Source: CAWHPS01 sp963831235
Lineage (GTDB): Bacteria > Fibrobacterota > OXYB2-FULL-49-7 > JAEUSG01
DNA: 64,000 bases
Reading direction: 5' to 3'
Assembly: GCA_963831235.1 (NCBI GenBank)
Contig: CAWHPS010000042.1
Coordinates: 1-64,000, forward strand
Of this stretch, positions 1 through 8,860 are shown piece by piece. The stretch's first letter is position 1. Every line of letters starts with the position of its first letter. Below the pieces are notes generated by a model that saw only the letters and a list, made by a program, of their open reading frames with translations, did not search any database and was not told where the DNA came from. The translations under genes were made by a program, and so were the position numbers.

Positions 1-153
1 GGCCTCATGCAGATCCCTCCATGCTCGATCTTTGTCTGGAACCTCGACAAAAATCAGACCAATTGCATTTGAAGCCCACCCGACTACTGCTTCAACCTCA
101 TCGTTCACCAGACGCAATACATCAGACCAGGCCTGATTCTTGTCTGCAAACAT
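1..153 (-). CDS. Partial hypothetical protein, C-terminus beyond window
   Basis: A minus-strand reading frame opens at an ATG (151-153) and stays open for 51 codons to the window edge. It reads MFADKNQAWSDVLRLVNDEV and onward, with a hydrophobic core followed by FVEVPDKDRAWRDLHEA. The composition is protein-like: alternating hydrophobic and charged residues and few rare residues. The frame also extends about 15 codons upstream of the ATG before reaching a stop, so the start is uncertain. No family is recognised. It lies in a stretch of gene fragments of mixed origin, so it may itself be a fragment. Confidence 0.3.
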   Translation of the reverse strand, partial: MFADKNQAWSDVLRLVNDEVEAVVGWASNAIGLIFVEVPDKDRAWRDLHEA

Positions 154-545
154 ATGGTGCTTCAACTGAATTGCTTTGCGGCTTCCTCGCGTTCGGCTGG
201 ATCAGAGCTAAGGGATTGTTGCCCTGTATTTCCGTCTGATTAACCAACTCTGGCATGGATATGGATATGAACATTAGTTGTATTAAATCTTAGCCATTTC
301 CATTGGTCATCGGTTAAGTCCACCAATCAGCTCTAAAGCGTTCGCGGTTTACATGGGGTCTAGTGCTTGACTATCGTAAACGCCTGCGATAGTTTCCCAA
401 ATTCTTGTTATTCCAGATATCGTAGAATCAGATCTGTCCGTCCCAGTGCATGAGTGGCCTTAATGCGGATTCTCTTGTGATCAAGACTCAATGCTTCCAG
501 GAATATACTCATCGCAGGGATGGAACAGCCCGTTGCGCCCATCGA
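154..545. other. Non-coding mosaic with possible transposase scraps
   Basis: No intact gene is seen. On the minus strand, 240-326 encodes a 28-residue piece containing VDLTDDQWKWLRF, which resembles the first residues of IS5-type transposases (LTDEQW motif). Also on the minus strand, a frame ending at 408 encodes SLDHKRIRIKATHALGRTD, reminiscent of a HEAT-like helix pair but too short to assign. Both are weak calls. Base composition changes sharply at about 535, where the GC-rich lptF fragment begins. Confidence 0.3.
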
Positions 546-547
546 GT

Positions 548-1407
548 CGAAACCTATCTTTCGACCTGCTCGACCGCATACTTTCCAAGGGTCTCGACTT
601 CTACACGATTCTCGAAATCTTCCTTGTGAACCTCGCATGGATGACGGCGCTGGCCGTGCCCATGGCCGTGCTGACCGCCTGCCTGATGGCCTTTGGGCAG
701 ATGTCGGCCGACAATGAAATACTTGCGATCAAGGCATCGGGGCTCAACCTGTACAACCTGGTGACCCCATGTTCCTGGCGTCGATAATCATCGCGATGCT
801 GCTCGTGTTTTTCAATAATTCGGTCCTGCCCGAGGCCAACCACCGTCACTCGAGCCTCATGTCCGACATCTCGCGCAAGAAACCCGCGGCGCTTATCGAG
901 CCCAACGTGCTTATCAAGGACTTCAGCAATTACACCCTCCACGTCAAGGATGTTCTCGGCCGCACGGGCAAGGTGTGGGGGGTGAAGATATTTCAGGACG
1001 TTCCCGGCGAAGACCCCACGACGACAGTGGCGGACAGCGGCGAGCTGCATGTCACCAACGATGAGAAATACATCCAGGTTACCCTGTACAACGGCGAGTC
1101 GCATCGAATCAACAAGGAAAGCAACCGCGAGTATTCGTTGGGGCGGTTCAAGCGGCAGACCATATTCATCGAGAACGTCGACAGCGAGCTGCGGCGCACC
1201 GAACGCGATTTCCGGGGCGACCGCGAGAAGAGCGCATCGACCATGCTCGGTGAAGTGGCGGAGCTCAAGAAGCAGCGCGTCCAATACCTCAAGGAACACG
1301 AGTCGTCGATTGCGGCGCTTGGCGACGAAGCCCGGTATTTCGATTCGCTTGCGACCGCCGTTGCCGTCGACAGCGCCGCGGATTCCCTTTCAACGTTCAG
1401 CCATTGA
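548..1407 (+). pseudogene. LptF/LptG-type permease fragment, frameshifted and truncated
   Basis: The encoded pieces match the YjgP/YjgQ (LptF/LptG) family, the inner-membrane permease subunits that extract lipopolysaccharide for export. The first piece covers a membrane segment and the family hallmark (LPxxxLTACLMAFGQMSADNEILAIKASG-like). The second starts MFLASIIIAMLLVFFNN, continues with VLPEANHRHSSLM, and runs into the periplasmic domain (EPNVLIKDFSNYTLHVKD). The two pieces lie in different frames. One extra C in the CCCC run at 765-768 would join them as ...VTPMFLAS... The first transmembrane helix and the C-terminal membrane helices are missing, so both ends are truncated. GC content is visibly higher than in the rest of the window, and the fragment ends where a minus-strand gene is also cut off. 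It is either a transferred or rearranged relic or an assembly join. Confidence 0.7.
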
Positions 1408-2257
1408 CGGATACATGCGATCAAGTGTGACAAACACATTATTCTTAACAGCACGATAAAGCAAATCCTTTTCAACAAGTGTCAGTTCCCCTCCGGCCTT
1501 GCCCGAATACCGCACCTCCTCGAAATGGGCCATGCCTTCATGGAGCCAAAGCGGCAGCCTGCCTTGGGAAGCCCTGTTTATAATGAAGTGGGTGTACTCA
1601 TGACACAATGTCGGCTTCCAGCTATAACCCTGAACAAGTGCACGGGGAGAAACAAAAAGTATGCGGTTGAACTTACATAAGGCAATGGTGCCGGTCCTTT
1701 TAACCTCGTCTTCGGTCAATGTGGATACGGTAATGAAGGAATTTCTATCAGGATAAGCTTCCACGCGTATTTTGTCTGAGGGTTGATACCCCAGATCCTG
1801 ACCAAGTACCTCATAGGCGCTTTCAAGCACTTCAAAGACATCGCCGGCAAGTATGCTGTCCTTTGGATTGGTGTAATAAAAATCAAAGTGCTTTCCCTGG
1901 ACTTTTTTTTGGTCTAAAAGGACAGGTATGGCCTGTTCAAGATAATTTTTATTTGAAAGGAGCTGGTCCCTTATGCCAGCCTCAATTGCAGGAAGATTGC
2001 TCATGGATTTTTCAGCTTCTTTTAGCGAACCTTTATAGTCACCGCACTCATAAAGAGTAAGAGAATCGCAGGTAGGAAAGAAATGGGTTTCCAGGCTCTG
2101 CCTGAACAGCCAAAGAAACCAGACTGTCGGCTGCTATGGCATTGCCCTCTGAAAGAAGGGGCATAATACGTGAAGCATCCTCCCTTACTCCTGCATGCAA
2201 TATGCATACAGAGAAAAGCACGAGAAGTAAAAAGGTCTTAATTGCCAAGTTTTTCAT
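1390..2257 (-). pseudogene. Peptidase MA-like secreted metalloprotease, frameshifted and C-terminally truncated
   Basis: The first part (2048-2257) encodes a signal peptide (MKNLAIKTFLLLVLFSVC, then ILHAG) and a TPR-like helix ending FLSYLRFSYS. The second part (1390-2004) continues it in another frame: LYECGDYKGSLKEAEKSM, then the metallopeptidase core with HEYTH (zinc-binding HExxH) and a downstream LWLHEGMAHFEE, the gluzincin third-ligand region. This matches the peptidase MA family (PF13485). One missing base near 2054-2056 explains the frame change. The C-terminal third is lost at about 1400, exactly where the GC-rich lptF fragment begins. The start overlaps the end of the upstream DUF4175-like gene by 20 bases, suggesting an operon. 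Either the gene is dead or this end of the sequence has base-calling and joining errors. Confidence 0.65.
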
Positions 2258-5200
2258 AGTATTTTTTATTGTCCTGATCGTAATTTTCCGGTCCTTTTTC
2301 TTTTATTGCATCCTTAATCATCTCTTTCAGTTTGTTGTCTTTTCCTGTCTCTTTTCCAATCTCAACACTCCCAAGTGCTGTGCCTGCCCGCCCATTGCCA
2401 TTTCTACCGGTCCCGAAAGATGTGCCGTACGGCATAGGTATCATGCCGTTGCCCTGTTTCATTTGAGACATACATTGCTTCATTCCCTCCTGCATGCGCA
2501 TCAGGTGATACAGGCCGCTTTTTGCCGACGGCATGGCAGAAGGAAGATTATATTCGCTTAAATTATTATAGCTTGACCCAAGACCGGATAACGCACCATC
2601 CATGTTTTCAGACATACCTTTTCCGGATTCACCCATGCCTTCCAATGCACCTTTCATTCCTTCAGCCATGGCTTTAAGTTTCTGCATTATAGACCCCTCA
2701 TCATTGGCCATCTTCCCCATATTGCCAGAAGCTTCTTTTGACATCATTTTATCCATTCCCGGATATTTATGCGACAAAGCAAAAATGATATCTTCATTTA
2801 ATTTTCGTGCCTTTTCAGTTTCTAACGAGGCTTTTCCTGAATCAGCCAATGTAAGAGAAAGCTCTGCTGCATTTTCAAAGCCATGCCTGTTTTCGCTTAA
2901 AACCGATGCACTTCTCTCTTCATTTCCGGATAAAAAGATATTTTTGGCATCAACCGTCTTCCTTTTAAGATCACGCGCCTGGTTCTGGAAGGCACGGCCT
3001 TTTTCGGAATTACCGGCAAGCCCCATAGTGTCTATCATTGAAAGCAGACGATCAAACATACGCGATATTTCCTCACGCTTTTTGCGAAGGATATCTTCCA
3101 TCATTTTACGCATCTCCTCACCAGAGGCATCCATCATCTTGTCGCCTTCGGAATTTAGCCGTGTCTGTCTCTCGATAAGGTCCTGAAGCTCCTTCATTGA
3201 TTTCTGCATCATTGCCATCTGCTTGCTATTGCTTTCTGTATTGAACTCATTTGCCGCACTGTTAAGAGACTGGGACATTTGATCCATAAGGTCCCGAAGC
3301 TTCATCATCTCTGCAAAAGCCTTGTCTGCATCACCTTTCTTAAGCGCGTCTTCGATCTTTTTCATGGCATCGCTTATGTCATCCGCAGGAAGATTTTTCA
3401 TGGCATCCGCATTAAGAAATTCCTGCGGAAGGGTGCTTTCCTTGCGGTCCTTCATAATCTGATCAAAGAGCTTACTGAGTTCCTGTTTCAAGGAATTGAA
3501 TTCATCAAACAATGCCTTGATTTTCTCGTCCATCTTGGCATCCTTCATCCTGTCTTCAAGTTCCTTCTGTTGTTTTACTATATCATCAGCCATGGAAAGG
3601 GCATTCATCACCTTTTCACGTTCACGCGCCTCTTCCATAAAATAGATAAAATCCTCAAGTCCCTTTATTTCCTCGTTTTCAGCGCTATATAGCGCCGGAA
3701 AATTTTCATTATTGATTTTACTTATGATGCGCGACACCATCCCTTTGCGCATCTCAACAGCTTCTCCAAAACCCGACACAAAGCCTTTTAATGCGTTATA
3801 TATTTCATCAGATGTCTTGGGATCATTTTCCATTGCAAGAAGCACCTCGTTTCCTGCCTGCAAAACATCAAATGCCTTTGAATCATAAGCCGCACTTTTC
3901 ATGTAAAGCTGATCCTGTCCATCAGAGGGTTTGAACCCTTCTTCAAGGTGGTCTGCAAGAAGGTTCAGCATCTTCTCGACAAGCGCACGCAGCTTTTTTT
4001 CAAGCTCAACATGAGCGCGAGATTCATCAAGCACAGTAAAGGCAACTGGGGAGGAATGTGATTTCTTTGAACCTGAAACCGCGTCATTATCCGAAGCTTC
4101 GAGAACAATATAACCCTCATCACCATCCTTTAACATATATGGCGACAAATCCAGGGAATATTGGTCTGCAGCTTCCTTCATGTTTACACCATCTTTAACA
4201 ACAGTTGCTTCCTCCTGCCCTTTGCGTATCACAAGCATCCGGATTTTCTTTATCCCAAAATCATCGGTTGCCCTGTATCCGAGAGGTATGACTTCCCGTT
4301 TTCGGACAGTAAGATTACTCATAGGAGCATTTAATTCAGCAATAGGATACTCATCATTTTCGCATAAAATGCTATCAGAAAGCAGGCTGCTTTCTTTTCC
4401 CGATGAATCTTCGCATATAAGCCGGTAAGAATCTGACTGGAGAACATTAATTGTGAAGCCAAGCGTTTTATTCTCTAGCTTGACAGGAATCTTGACTCCT
4501 GAAGCTGTCTCAAGACGGGCACCCTTAAGGGGTTTGTCGCATTTGCCGGATAGAAAAACCGATGTACCTTTAAGGCATTTTATCCTGCCGGTACAGTTGT
4601 TTTCAATCTTTGCTGGGATTCCGGTATAAGATGGAAAAACATATTTAACGGAAATATCACCTATTATGACCTTCTTTAATTCAATAACAGGTGGTTTTAA
4701 GACAACAGCCTCAATACGATCCTGAAAATGAAACAGGTTCATTGTTTCATGAAATGATATTGGGTATAATTCCGATAAAACAACAATAAAAAGAATCAAA
4801 GGAATAAAGAAAACAGATAATTTGACCAGCCGGAAAATAACAGGGGCAGATAAAACAGCCACCCCTTTGAGGCTCTCTTCAGCCTGCCCGATATATGCAT
4901 CTGCCAATACGCTAGATGCGCCATGAATGCCGTTTTCAAGCAAATCAACAGATCCAGTAATTCTTGTACCGAATTGCGGATTCTCTTTTTCCAGAATTCG
5001 TGTGAATTTTCCCCCAGGTCCGGATAATTCGATTATTAATTTTATTATTAAGTAAACAACCGGAATTGCAATTAATAGAAAAAGCACCCATGCGATCCAG
5101 GGACCTTTCAGATAGGCCGAACCTGAAGAGTGGATTATATTGAAAAGCAGAATAAAAGATATGCCCCCGATAAAGAGGACCTTAACGAGAAACAGATAAA

Positions 5201-5270
5201 CGAACTTAAGGATTCGCCCTATCTTAAGTTTCAACAAAAGATTACGAATGCTGATGCGGGATGTTGTCAT
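2238..5270 (-). CDS. Large DUF4175-like membrane protein
   Basis: A protein of about 1010 residues. Residues about 20-50 and 60-85 are hydrophobic (two membrane spans), and a third span lies near 150-175 (FFIPLILFIVVLSELYP). A periplasmic beta-rich part follows (VFPSYTGIPAKIEN, a repeated DDFGIKKIRMLVIRKG type of motif). Next comes a very long charged, helical and methionine-rich region (about 430-900) with many coiled-coil-like heptads, and a Gly/Met-rich tail. Order and composition match the DUF4175 family, whose genes often sit beside MoxR ATPase and DUF58 genes; those neighbours are not visible here. It overlaps the secreted metalloprotease gene downstream, so the two were probably co-transcribed. 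I chose the ATG at 5270 over an upstream in-frame TTG; neither has a clear ribosome binding site. The biochemical role is unknown. Confidence 0.65.
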   Translation of the reverse strand: MTTSRISIRNLLLKLKIGRILKFVYLFLVKVLFIGGISFILLFNIIHSSGSAYLKGPWIAWVLFLLIAIPVVYLIIKLIIELSGPGGKFTRILEKENPQFGTRITGSVDLLENGIHGASSVLADAYIGQAEESLKGVAVLSAPVIFRLVKLSVFFIPLILFIVVLSELYPISFHETMNLFHFQDRIEAVVLKPPVIELKKVIIGDISVKYVFPSYTGIPAKIENNCTGRIKCLKGTSVFLSGKCDKPLKGARLETASGVKIPVKLENKTLGFTINVLQSDSYRLICEDSSGKESSLLSDSILCENDEYPIAELNAPMSNLTVRKREVIPLGYRATDDFGIKKIRMLVIRKGQEEATVVKDGVNMKEAADQYSLDLSPYMLKDGDEGYIVLEASDNDAVSGSKKSHSSPVAFTVLDESRAHVELEKKLRALVEKMLNLLADHLEEGFKPSDGQDQLYMKSAAYDSKAFDVLQAGNEVLLAMENDPKTSDEIYNALKGFVSGFGEAVEMRKGMVSRIISKINNENFPALYSAENEEIKGLEDFIYFMEEAREREKVMNALSMADDIVKQQKELEDRMKDAKMDEKIKALFDEFNSLKQELSKLFDQIMKDRKESTLPQEFLNADAMKNLPADDISDAMKKIEDALKKGDADKAFAEMMKLRDLMDQMSQSLNSAANEFNTESNSKQMAMMQKSMKELQDLIERQTRLNSEGDKMMDASGEEMRKMMEDILRKKREEISRMFDRLLSMIDTMGLAGNSEKGRAFQNQARDLKRKTVDAKNIFLSGNEERSASVLSENRHGFENAAELSLTLADSGKASLETEKARKLNEDIIFALSHKYPGMDKMMSKEASGNMGKMANDEGSIMQKLKAMAEGMKGALEGMGESGKGMSENMDGALSGLGSSYNNLSEYNLPSAMPSAKSGLYHLMRMQEGMKQCMSQMKQGNGMIPMPYGTSFGTGRNGNGRAGTALGSVEIGKETGKDNKLKEMIKDAIKEKGPENYDQDNKKYYEKLGN

Positions 5271-5360
5271 AATAGACAAAAATATACAAAATACCTTTTA
5301 TAATTAGCGTGGAATATACATAGAGAATTATTCAAGTTACCTCACAAATATTGTTGCAAT

Positions 5361-6545
5361 TCATTCTACGCGGGTAAGAATCTTTGCTAAAAAAGTATTG
5401 GACTGGATGTCAAAGATAATGGGTGGGTTGCCATTTTCTGCAAGGAGGGTCTGTGCCCTTTGTATACCATAACCGAAACGGTTTACAACACCAAGCTCCT
5501 TCATGCTTTCCGCGATTACCGGGTTGCGGTAGCTATTACGTGTTGTAAGTGTATCAGGAGTAACATCCCCATAAAGTCCGCCAGGATTCTGGATTTCGAT
5601 ATGATCTTCAAAAACATAAAATCGAACAGGTGTGTTGGATTGATAATCACGATGCATAATTGCATTGTTTAGAATCTCCCTGATTGCCAATTCCGGATAA
5701 TTATAAATAGTCTGCTCAATGAGAGGCGACACCTGCCTGAGCCCTGTTTTTATACATACTCTAATCCGAATCTCAAGTTCCCTCAGAACCGTAAAAAGGT
5801 CTCCTGAAATTTCAGCTTGATCAATAGGGATGTCTGTCAGCTTTTTACCGGGTAACAGCAGGTATTGCACATAAGCACAGGGCAAATGGTACCTTGGTCT
5901 TTTCCCAAACAACAGCAACCCTGCAATTGTTGGACACTTCCGTTTTAAATCGTAGAAGCGCAAAGAAGCGAGCTGCTCTTCCAATGTGCGGTGGTTCGCC
6001 TTTATCACTTCTTCATCCAAGGCCTTTCTTCTATAGGCATCAAATTGACTGATCGACAAATCAACCAAAGTTGCCTCCAGGCAAGGCATGGCATCAAAGG
6101 ATCGCGCGGAAGCAACCCGTCTTTCAGAAAGCATCCGTTCCTCCTGTTCGGAAGCGATTGCTTTCCTGGGGCCGGTTCTTACCCATACCTGACCTTTATA
6201 GCGAACAGGCGGCAGGTCAGAGGGAAAAACCTCAACCACAGCCACATCACCATCTTCAAATGAAAACTTTGCAATATTCAGCGCAGGCAGTGGCTGAATA
6301 TTGCCATCCGACCTCAATCCTCCAAGATTTAGAAGTAATTTATCCGTTACGTTAAGTCCAACCCGCTTTCCTTTATCCGACACACCAAGTACAAGATAAC
6401 CTGGTTTTCCGGTATTAGGCAAATCATTGGCAAATGCGCAAACAGATTGTGAAAATTTATCCGTATCATTTGTTGATGTGGTTCGTTCTATCCGGTGTGA
6501 TTCCAAATCAACACAAAGCTCGCTTAGTTCATTAACATTGATCAT
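5361..6545 (-). CDS. AlbA_2 (Schlafen-type) domain and ATP-binding regulator
   Basis: 394 residues. The N-terminal third has the AlbA_2 pattern (FSQSVCAFANDLPNTGKPGYLVLGVSDKG-like, then VWVRTGPRKAIAS), a nucleic-acid-binding fold. The C-terminal half has a GHKL-type ATP-binding region with LAIREILNNAIMHRDY (N box), then FEDHIEIQNPGGLYG and GVVNRFGYGIQRA (glycine-rich G boxes). This is the architecture of COG2865 proteins, annotated as predicted transcriptional regulators or ATP-binding proteins. It stands alone, with about 80 bases on its upstream side and a transposon relic downstream. The target is unknown. These genes are common accessory genes and some occur in defence islands, but nothing here shows that role. 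Confidence 0.75.
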   Translation of the reverse strand: MINVNELSELCVDLESHRIERTTSTNDTDKFSQSVCAFANDLPNTGKPGYLVLGVSDKGKRVGLNVTDKLLLNLGGLRSDGNIQPLPALNIAKFSFEDGDVAVVEVFPSDLPPVRYKGQVWVRTGPRKAIASEQEERMLSERRVASARSFDAMPCLEATLVDLSISQFDAYRRKALDEEVIKANHRTLEEQLASLRFYDLKRKCPTIAGLLLFGKRPRYHLPCAYVQYLLLPGKKLTDIPIDQAEISGDLFTVLRELEIRIRVCIKTGLRQVSPLIEQTIYNYPELAIREILNNAIMHRDYQSNTPVRFYVFEDHIEIQNPGGLYGDVTPDTLTTRNSYRNPVIAESMKELGVVNRFGYGIQRAQTLLAENGNPPIIFDIQSNTFLAKILTRVE

Positions 6546-6662
6546 GCATCACCTTTTCTTTCCGGCTGATTCTTTAAAATTCATCAATCTAATGATTCTT
6601 GTCCAAAAGTACGGTCCGATACCTTTGGCGCCATTAAAATATAACTAATTGGCATATTTTTT

Positions 6663-7005
6663 CACTACTGTCCCAATATTACTCGCACAAAATCAATTGG
6701 TTACAGGCTGTCATGTCGAATTCACGCATGTCAATATCTACAACTGCTTGATTTATAGACTGTTTCATAAAAAGTGAGACACTTAAAATTTGCAAGGTTG
6801 AGTAGGGAATTGATTTAATATTTATTCGTTTCTTTACGATATCGATTAAGATATAAATAAAAAACGCTCCTTTATGGCAGATTGCCGCAAAGAAACGAAT
6901 GGAAAATACTTTAGAGTTCAAATCGAAAAAAACACAAAGCATGTTTATCTTTCAAGTTTACAATATGTTACATCGATTTCCAAATTCAACGTTGGGACAG
7001 CAGTG
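6663..7005 (-). mobile_element. Internally deleted IS4-family element with intact ends
   Basis: A 343-bp element bounded by imperfect 15-bp inverted repeats: CACTACTGTCCCAAT at 6663-6677, and the reverse complement of CACTGCTGTCCCAAC at 6991-7005 (13 of 15 match). It is flanked by a perfect 9-bp direct repeat, ATATTTTTT, at 6654-6662 and 7006-7014, the expected target-site duplication. Inside is only the C-terminal end of an IS4-type transposase on the minus strand. It looks like a non-autonomous, MITE-like derivative that inserted as such or shrank after insertion. Confidence 0.8.
6679..6942 (-). pseudogene. C-terminal remnant of IS4-family transposase
   Basis: The 87-residue frame carries VKKRINIKSIPYSTLQILSV followed by SLFMKQSINQAV, which matches the conserved tail of IS4-type transposases (KKRL...SLYTILQILSVTLFEK...), and ends in an NQL-type motif typical of that tail. 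The catalytic DDE residues, which lie upstream in full-length proteins, are absent. The nominal ATG is just a chance start inside the relic. It lies inside the inverted-repeat-bounded element, reading towards its left end. Confidence 0.7.
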
Positions 7006-7062
7006 ATATTTTTTAATAAAATAATCAGTAGATAGTTATATAATTATTTGGAAATTCAATGT

Positions 7063-7656
7063 CTACCTTCCAATATTGTAAACAATATTCAATACAAAAA
7101 GTTCTTTTGTGTCAAAAAAATCCGATTTTACGAATTCATACACGAATTCCAAATCAAAGAAACTGTATTCAGCGGGTATGATGTCCATTCCCATGCCGGC
7201 TTGAAACCCATAGCTGATACCATTTGTGTATCCGTGGTCGTCCTTGCCAGAAGGAGAGGTACGTATTATTTCCTCCTGGGCCCCTACTATGCCTGATAGG
7301 AAATATGTTTTAACTCGTTTATGTTTCCAGAAAAGATATGTACGCAGGCATGGGATCACTTCATAAGTCGTAAGCTTTGCCCCTGTTCCGGATACAAGAC
7401 CTGGCGGAAATCCATAAGCCCATGATGAACAATATCGTATATCAGCGACAAAAGGAAAGTCCCCTACACCGGCCTGAAGTATGAAGCGCCTTAATGAATA
7501 GTTCGGGAACTGCGTGTAATAATCACCTGTAAATCCGGTTTCATATCCTCCCCCAAGTCCAAAAAACATCTTTTCATGTTCCTGTTTGATATATTCCAGC
7601 GGATCAAATGCTAAAAGTATTGAAGCTGATAATAAGATTAATAATACTGCTCGCAT
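7063..7656 (-). CDS. Putative outer-membrane beta-barrel protein
   Basis: 197 residues starting with a signal peptide (MRAVLLILLSASILLAFD). The mature part is rich in aromatic and glycine residues with alternating hydrophobic strands (FFGLGGGYETGFTGDYYTQF, FILQAGVGDFPFVADIRY), and ends in a strand LFVLNIVYNIGR, compatible with an eight-stranded barrel. No family is recognised. It follows the flagellin gene on the same strand but is separated from it by a strong terminator at 7676-7719, so it probably has its own promoter or low read-through expression. Confidence 0.5.
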   Translation of the reverse strand: MRAVLLILLSASILLAFDPLEYIKQEHEKMFFGLGGGYETGFTGDYYTQFPNYSLRRFILQAGVGDFPFVADIRYCSSWAYGFPPGLVSGTGAKLTTYEVIPCLRTYLFWKHKRVKTYFLSGIVGAQEEIIRTSPSGKDDHGYTNGISYGFQAGMGMDIIPAEYSFFDLEFVYEFVKSDFFDTKELFVLNIVYNIGR

Positions 7657-7675
7657 GACCTATAAGATACAAAAC

Positions 7676-7719
7676 AAAACCGTTCGGGGTCACGATATGT
7701 CGTGTCCCCGAACGGTTTT
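7676..7719 (-). terminator. Strong intrinsic terminator after flagellin
   Basis: A perfect 14-bp inverted repeat, AAAACCGTTCGGGG (7676-7689) and its complement (7706-7719). The stem continues as CACGA/TCGTG around a TATG loop. The A/T runs at both ends give a U tract on either strand, so it can act in both directions. It sits 18 bases after the flagellin stop codon. Confidence 0.9.
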
Positions 7720-7736
7720 AATGAATCGTAATTATC

Positions 7737-8582
7737 TTACTTCAAGAGCGATAAAACCGTCTGCGGAATCTGATTTGCCTGTGCCAACATGGATGTTGCG
7801 GACTGGGTCAGAATCTGGTTACGGGAATATTGCGTTGTTTCATCTGCAAAATCCACATCTCGTATTGTTGATTCAGCAGCCTGCATGTTATTTGTCTGGT
7901 TATCAAGGTTGTTTACAGCGTGCTCAAGTCGGTTAACATAGGCACCAATATCAGCGCGCATTGAGTTTACAGAACGTATGGCAAGATCAACGCAGTCAAC
8001 AGCCGCCACTGCAGACGCATTCGTGGAAATACTGGTATTCACAAGACTTAGGGCCCCTGCGGAAACCGCGCTTATGGTAAGAGCAAGCCTGTCAACCCCA
8101 TCCAGATTATTGGCGCCTATATGTAGTATTGAGGATGGCCCGCCAGGCCGCCCGAAACCACTAACCCCAAAAATCAATGTTTGTCCGTTATACTGTGCAG
8201 CACCGGAGATACGGGTAATTTCAGCCATGAGCGCATTATATTCCTGATCAAGGTATGAGCGATCCACTGTTGTCAGGGTGTCATTATCTGACTGAATGGC
8301 AAGTTCACGCATCCTCTGGAGCATTGCGGAAATTTCATTTGCCGCACCTTCCGCTATGTTAAGGAGAGCAATTCCGTCGCTTGCATTCCGGTTTGCGACT
8401 TGGGAGCCCCTCACCTGCGTCCTTAAGGCTTCGGACACGGAAAGTCCAGCTGCATCGTCGCTAGCGCGGTTGATTCTAAGGCCTGTTGAAAGACGTTCAA
8501 GAGACCTGCCCAGATCACGGTTGACCTGATTTAGCGAAGCAGTCGTAATCATTGCTGATATATTATGATTTATTCTTGGCAT
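7737..8582 (-). CDS. fliC: Flagellin
   Basis: 281 residues. The N-terminal D0/D1 region shows the family hallmarks: RINHNISAMITTASLNQVNR, LSTGLRINRASDDAAGLSVS, and RNASDGIALLNIAEGA. The C-terminal D1/D0 helix shows RDVDFADETTQYSRNQILTQ and ends with PQTVLSLLK. The central variable region is short, so this is a compact flagellin. It builds the filament outside the cell and is exported by the flagellar type III system. It lies downstream of flgL on the same strand after a 278-base gap, so it is probably transcribed from its own promoter. A second flagellin begins at 63787. Confidence 0.95.
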   Translation of the reverse strand: MPRINHNISAMITTASLNQVNRDLGRSLERLSTGLRINRASDDAAGLSVSEALRTQVRGSQVANRNASDGIALLNIAEGAANEISAMLQRMRELAIQSDNDTLTTVDRSYLDQEYNALMAEITRISGAAQYNGQTLIFGVSGFGRPGGPSSILHIGANNLDGVDRLALTISAVSAGALSLVNTSISTNASAVAAVDCVDLAIRSVNSMRADIGAYVNRLEHAVNNLDNQTNNMQAAESTIRDVDFADETTQYSRNQILTQSATSMLAQANQIPQTVLSLLK

Positions 8583-8811
8583 ATTTTCCTTTCGTTAAAA
8601 TTCCTTTTTTTAGCACATTTAAAAACGCATTTTCATCCATGATTTTTTTTGATTTCTTCCCCTCCTTTTTAAAAAGTTCCTTCTTTTTTGCGTTTTAAGT
8701 TTTCCTTTAGGTTCATCCTTAAATCGAAAGTTTCAATAGTAATGAGAAGCAATTGAGATGCCGATCCGTATCGTCTTTAAATAAAAGAAGTTATAAAAAC
8801 TTGAAGTGGAT

Positions 8812-8859
8812 TTTATCGGTCTCTTTTTCCCTACTTAAAGGCAAAATTTAACCGATAAA
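8812..8859. promoter_or_regulatory. Inverted repeat between flgL and flagellin, possible sigma28-like -10 boxes
   Basis: A perfect 9-bp inverted repeat, TTTATCGGT (8812-8820) and ACCGATAAA (8851-8859), with a 30-base loop, lies just after the flgL stop. ACCGATAA on the minus strand (8820-8813) is one base from the sigma28 -10 consensus GCCGATAA and points toward flagellin. No good -35 (TAAA) is found at the standard 15-base spacing. It may instead be a weak transcript 3' end for flgL. The rest of the 278-base gap shows nothing I can name. Confidence 0.3.
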
Positions 8860-8860
8860 T

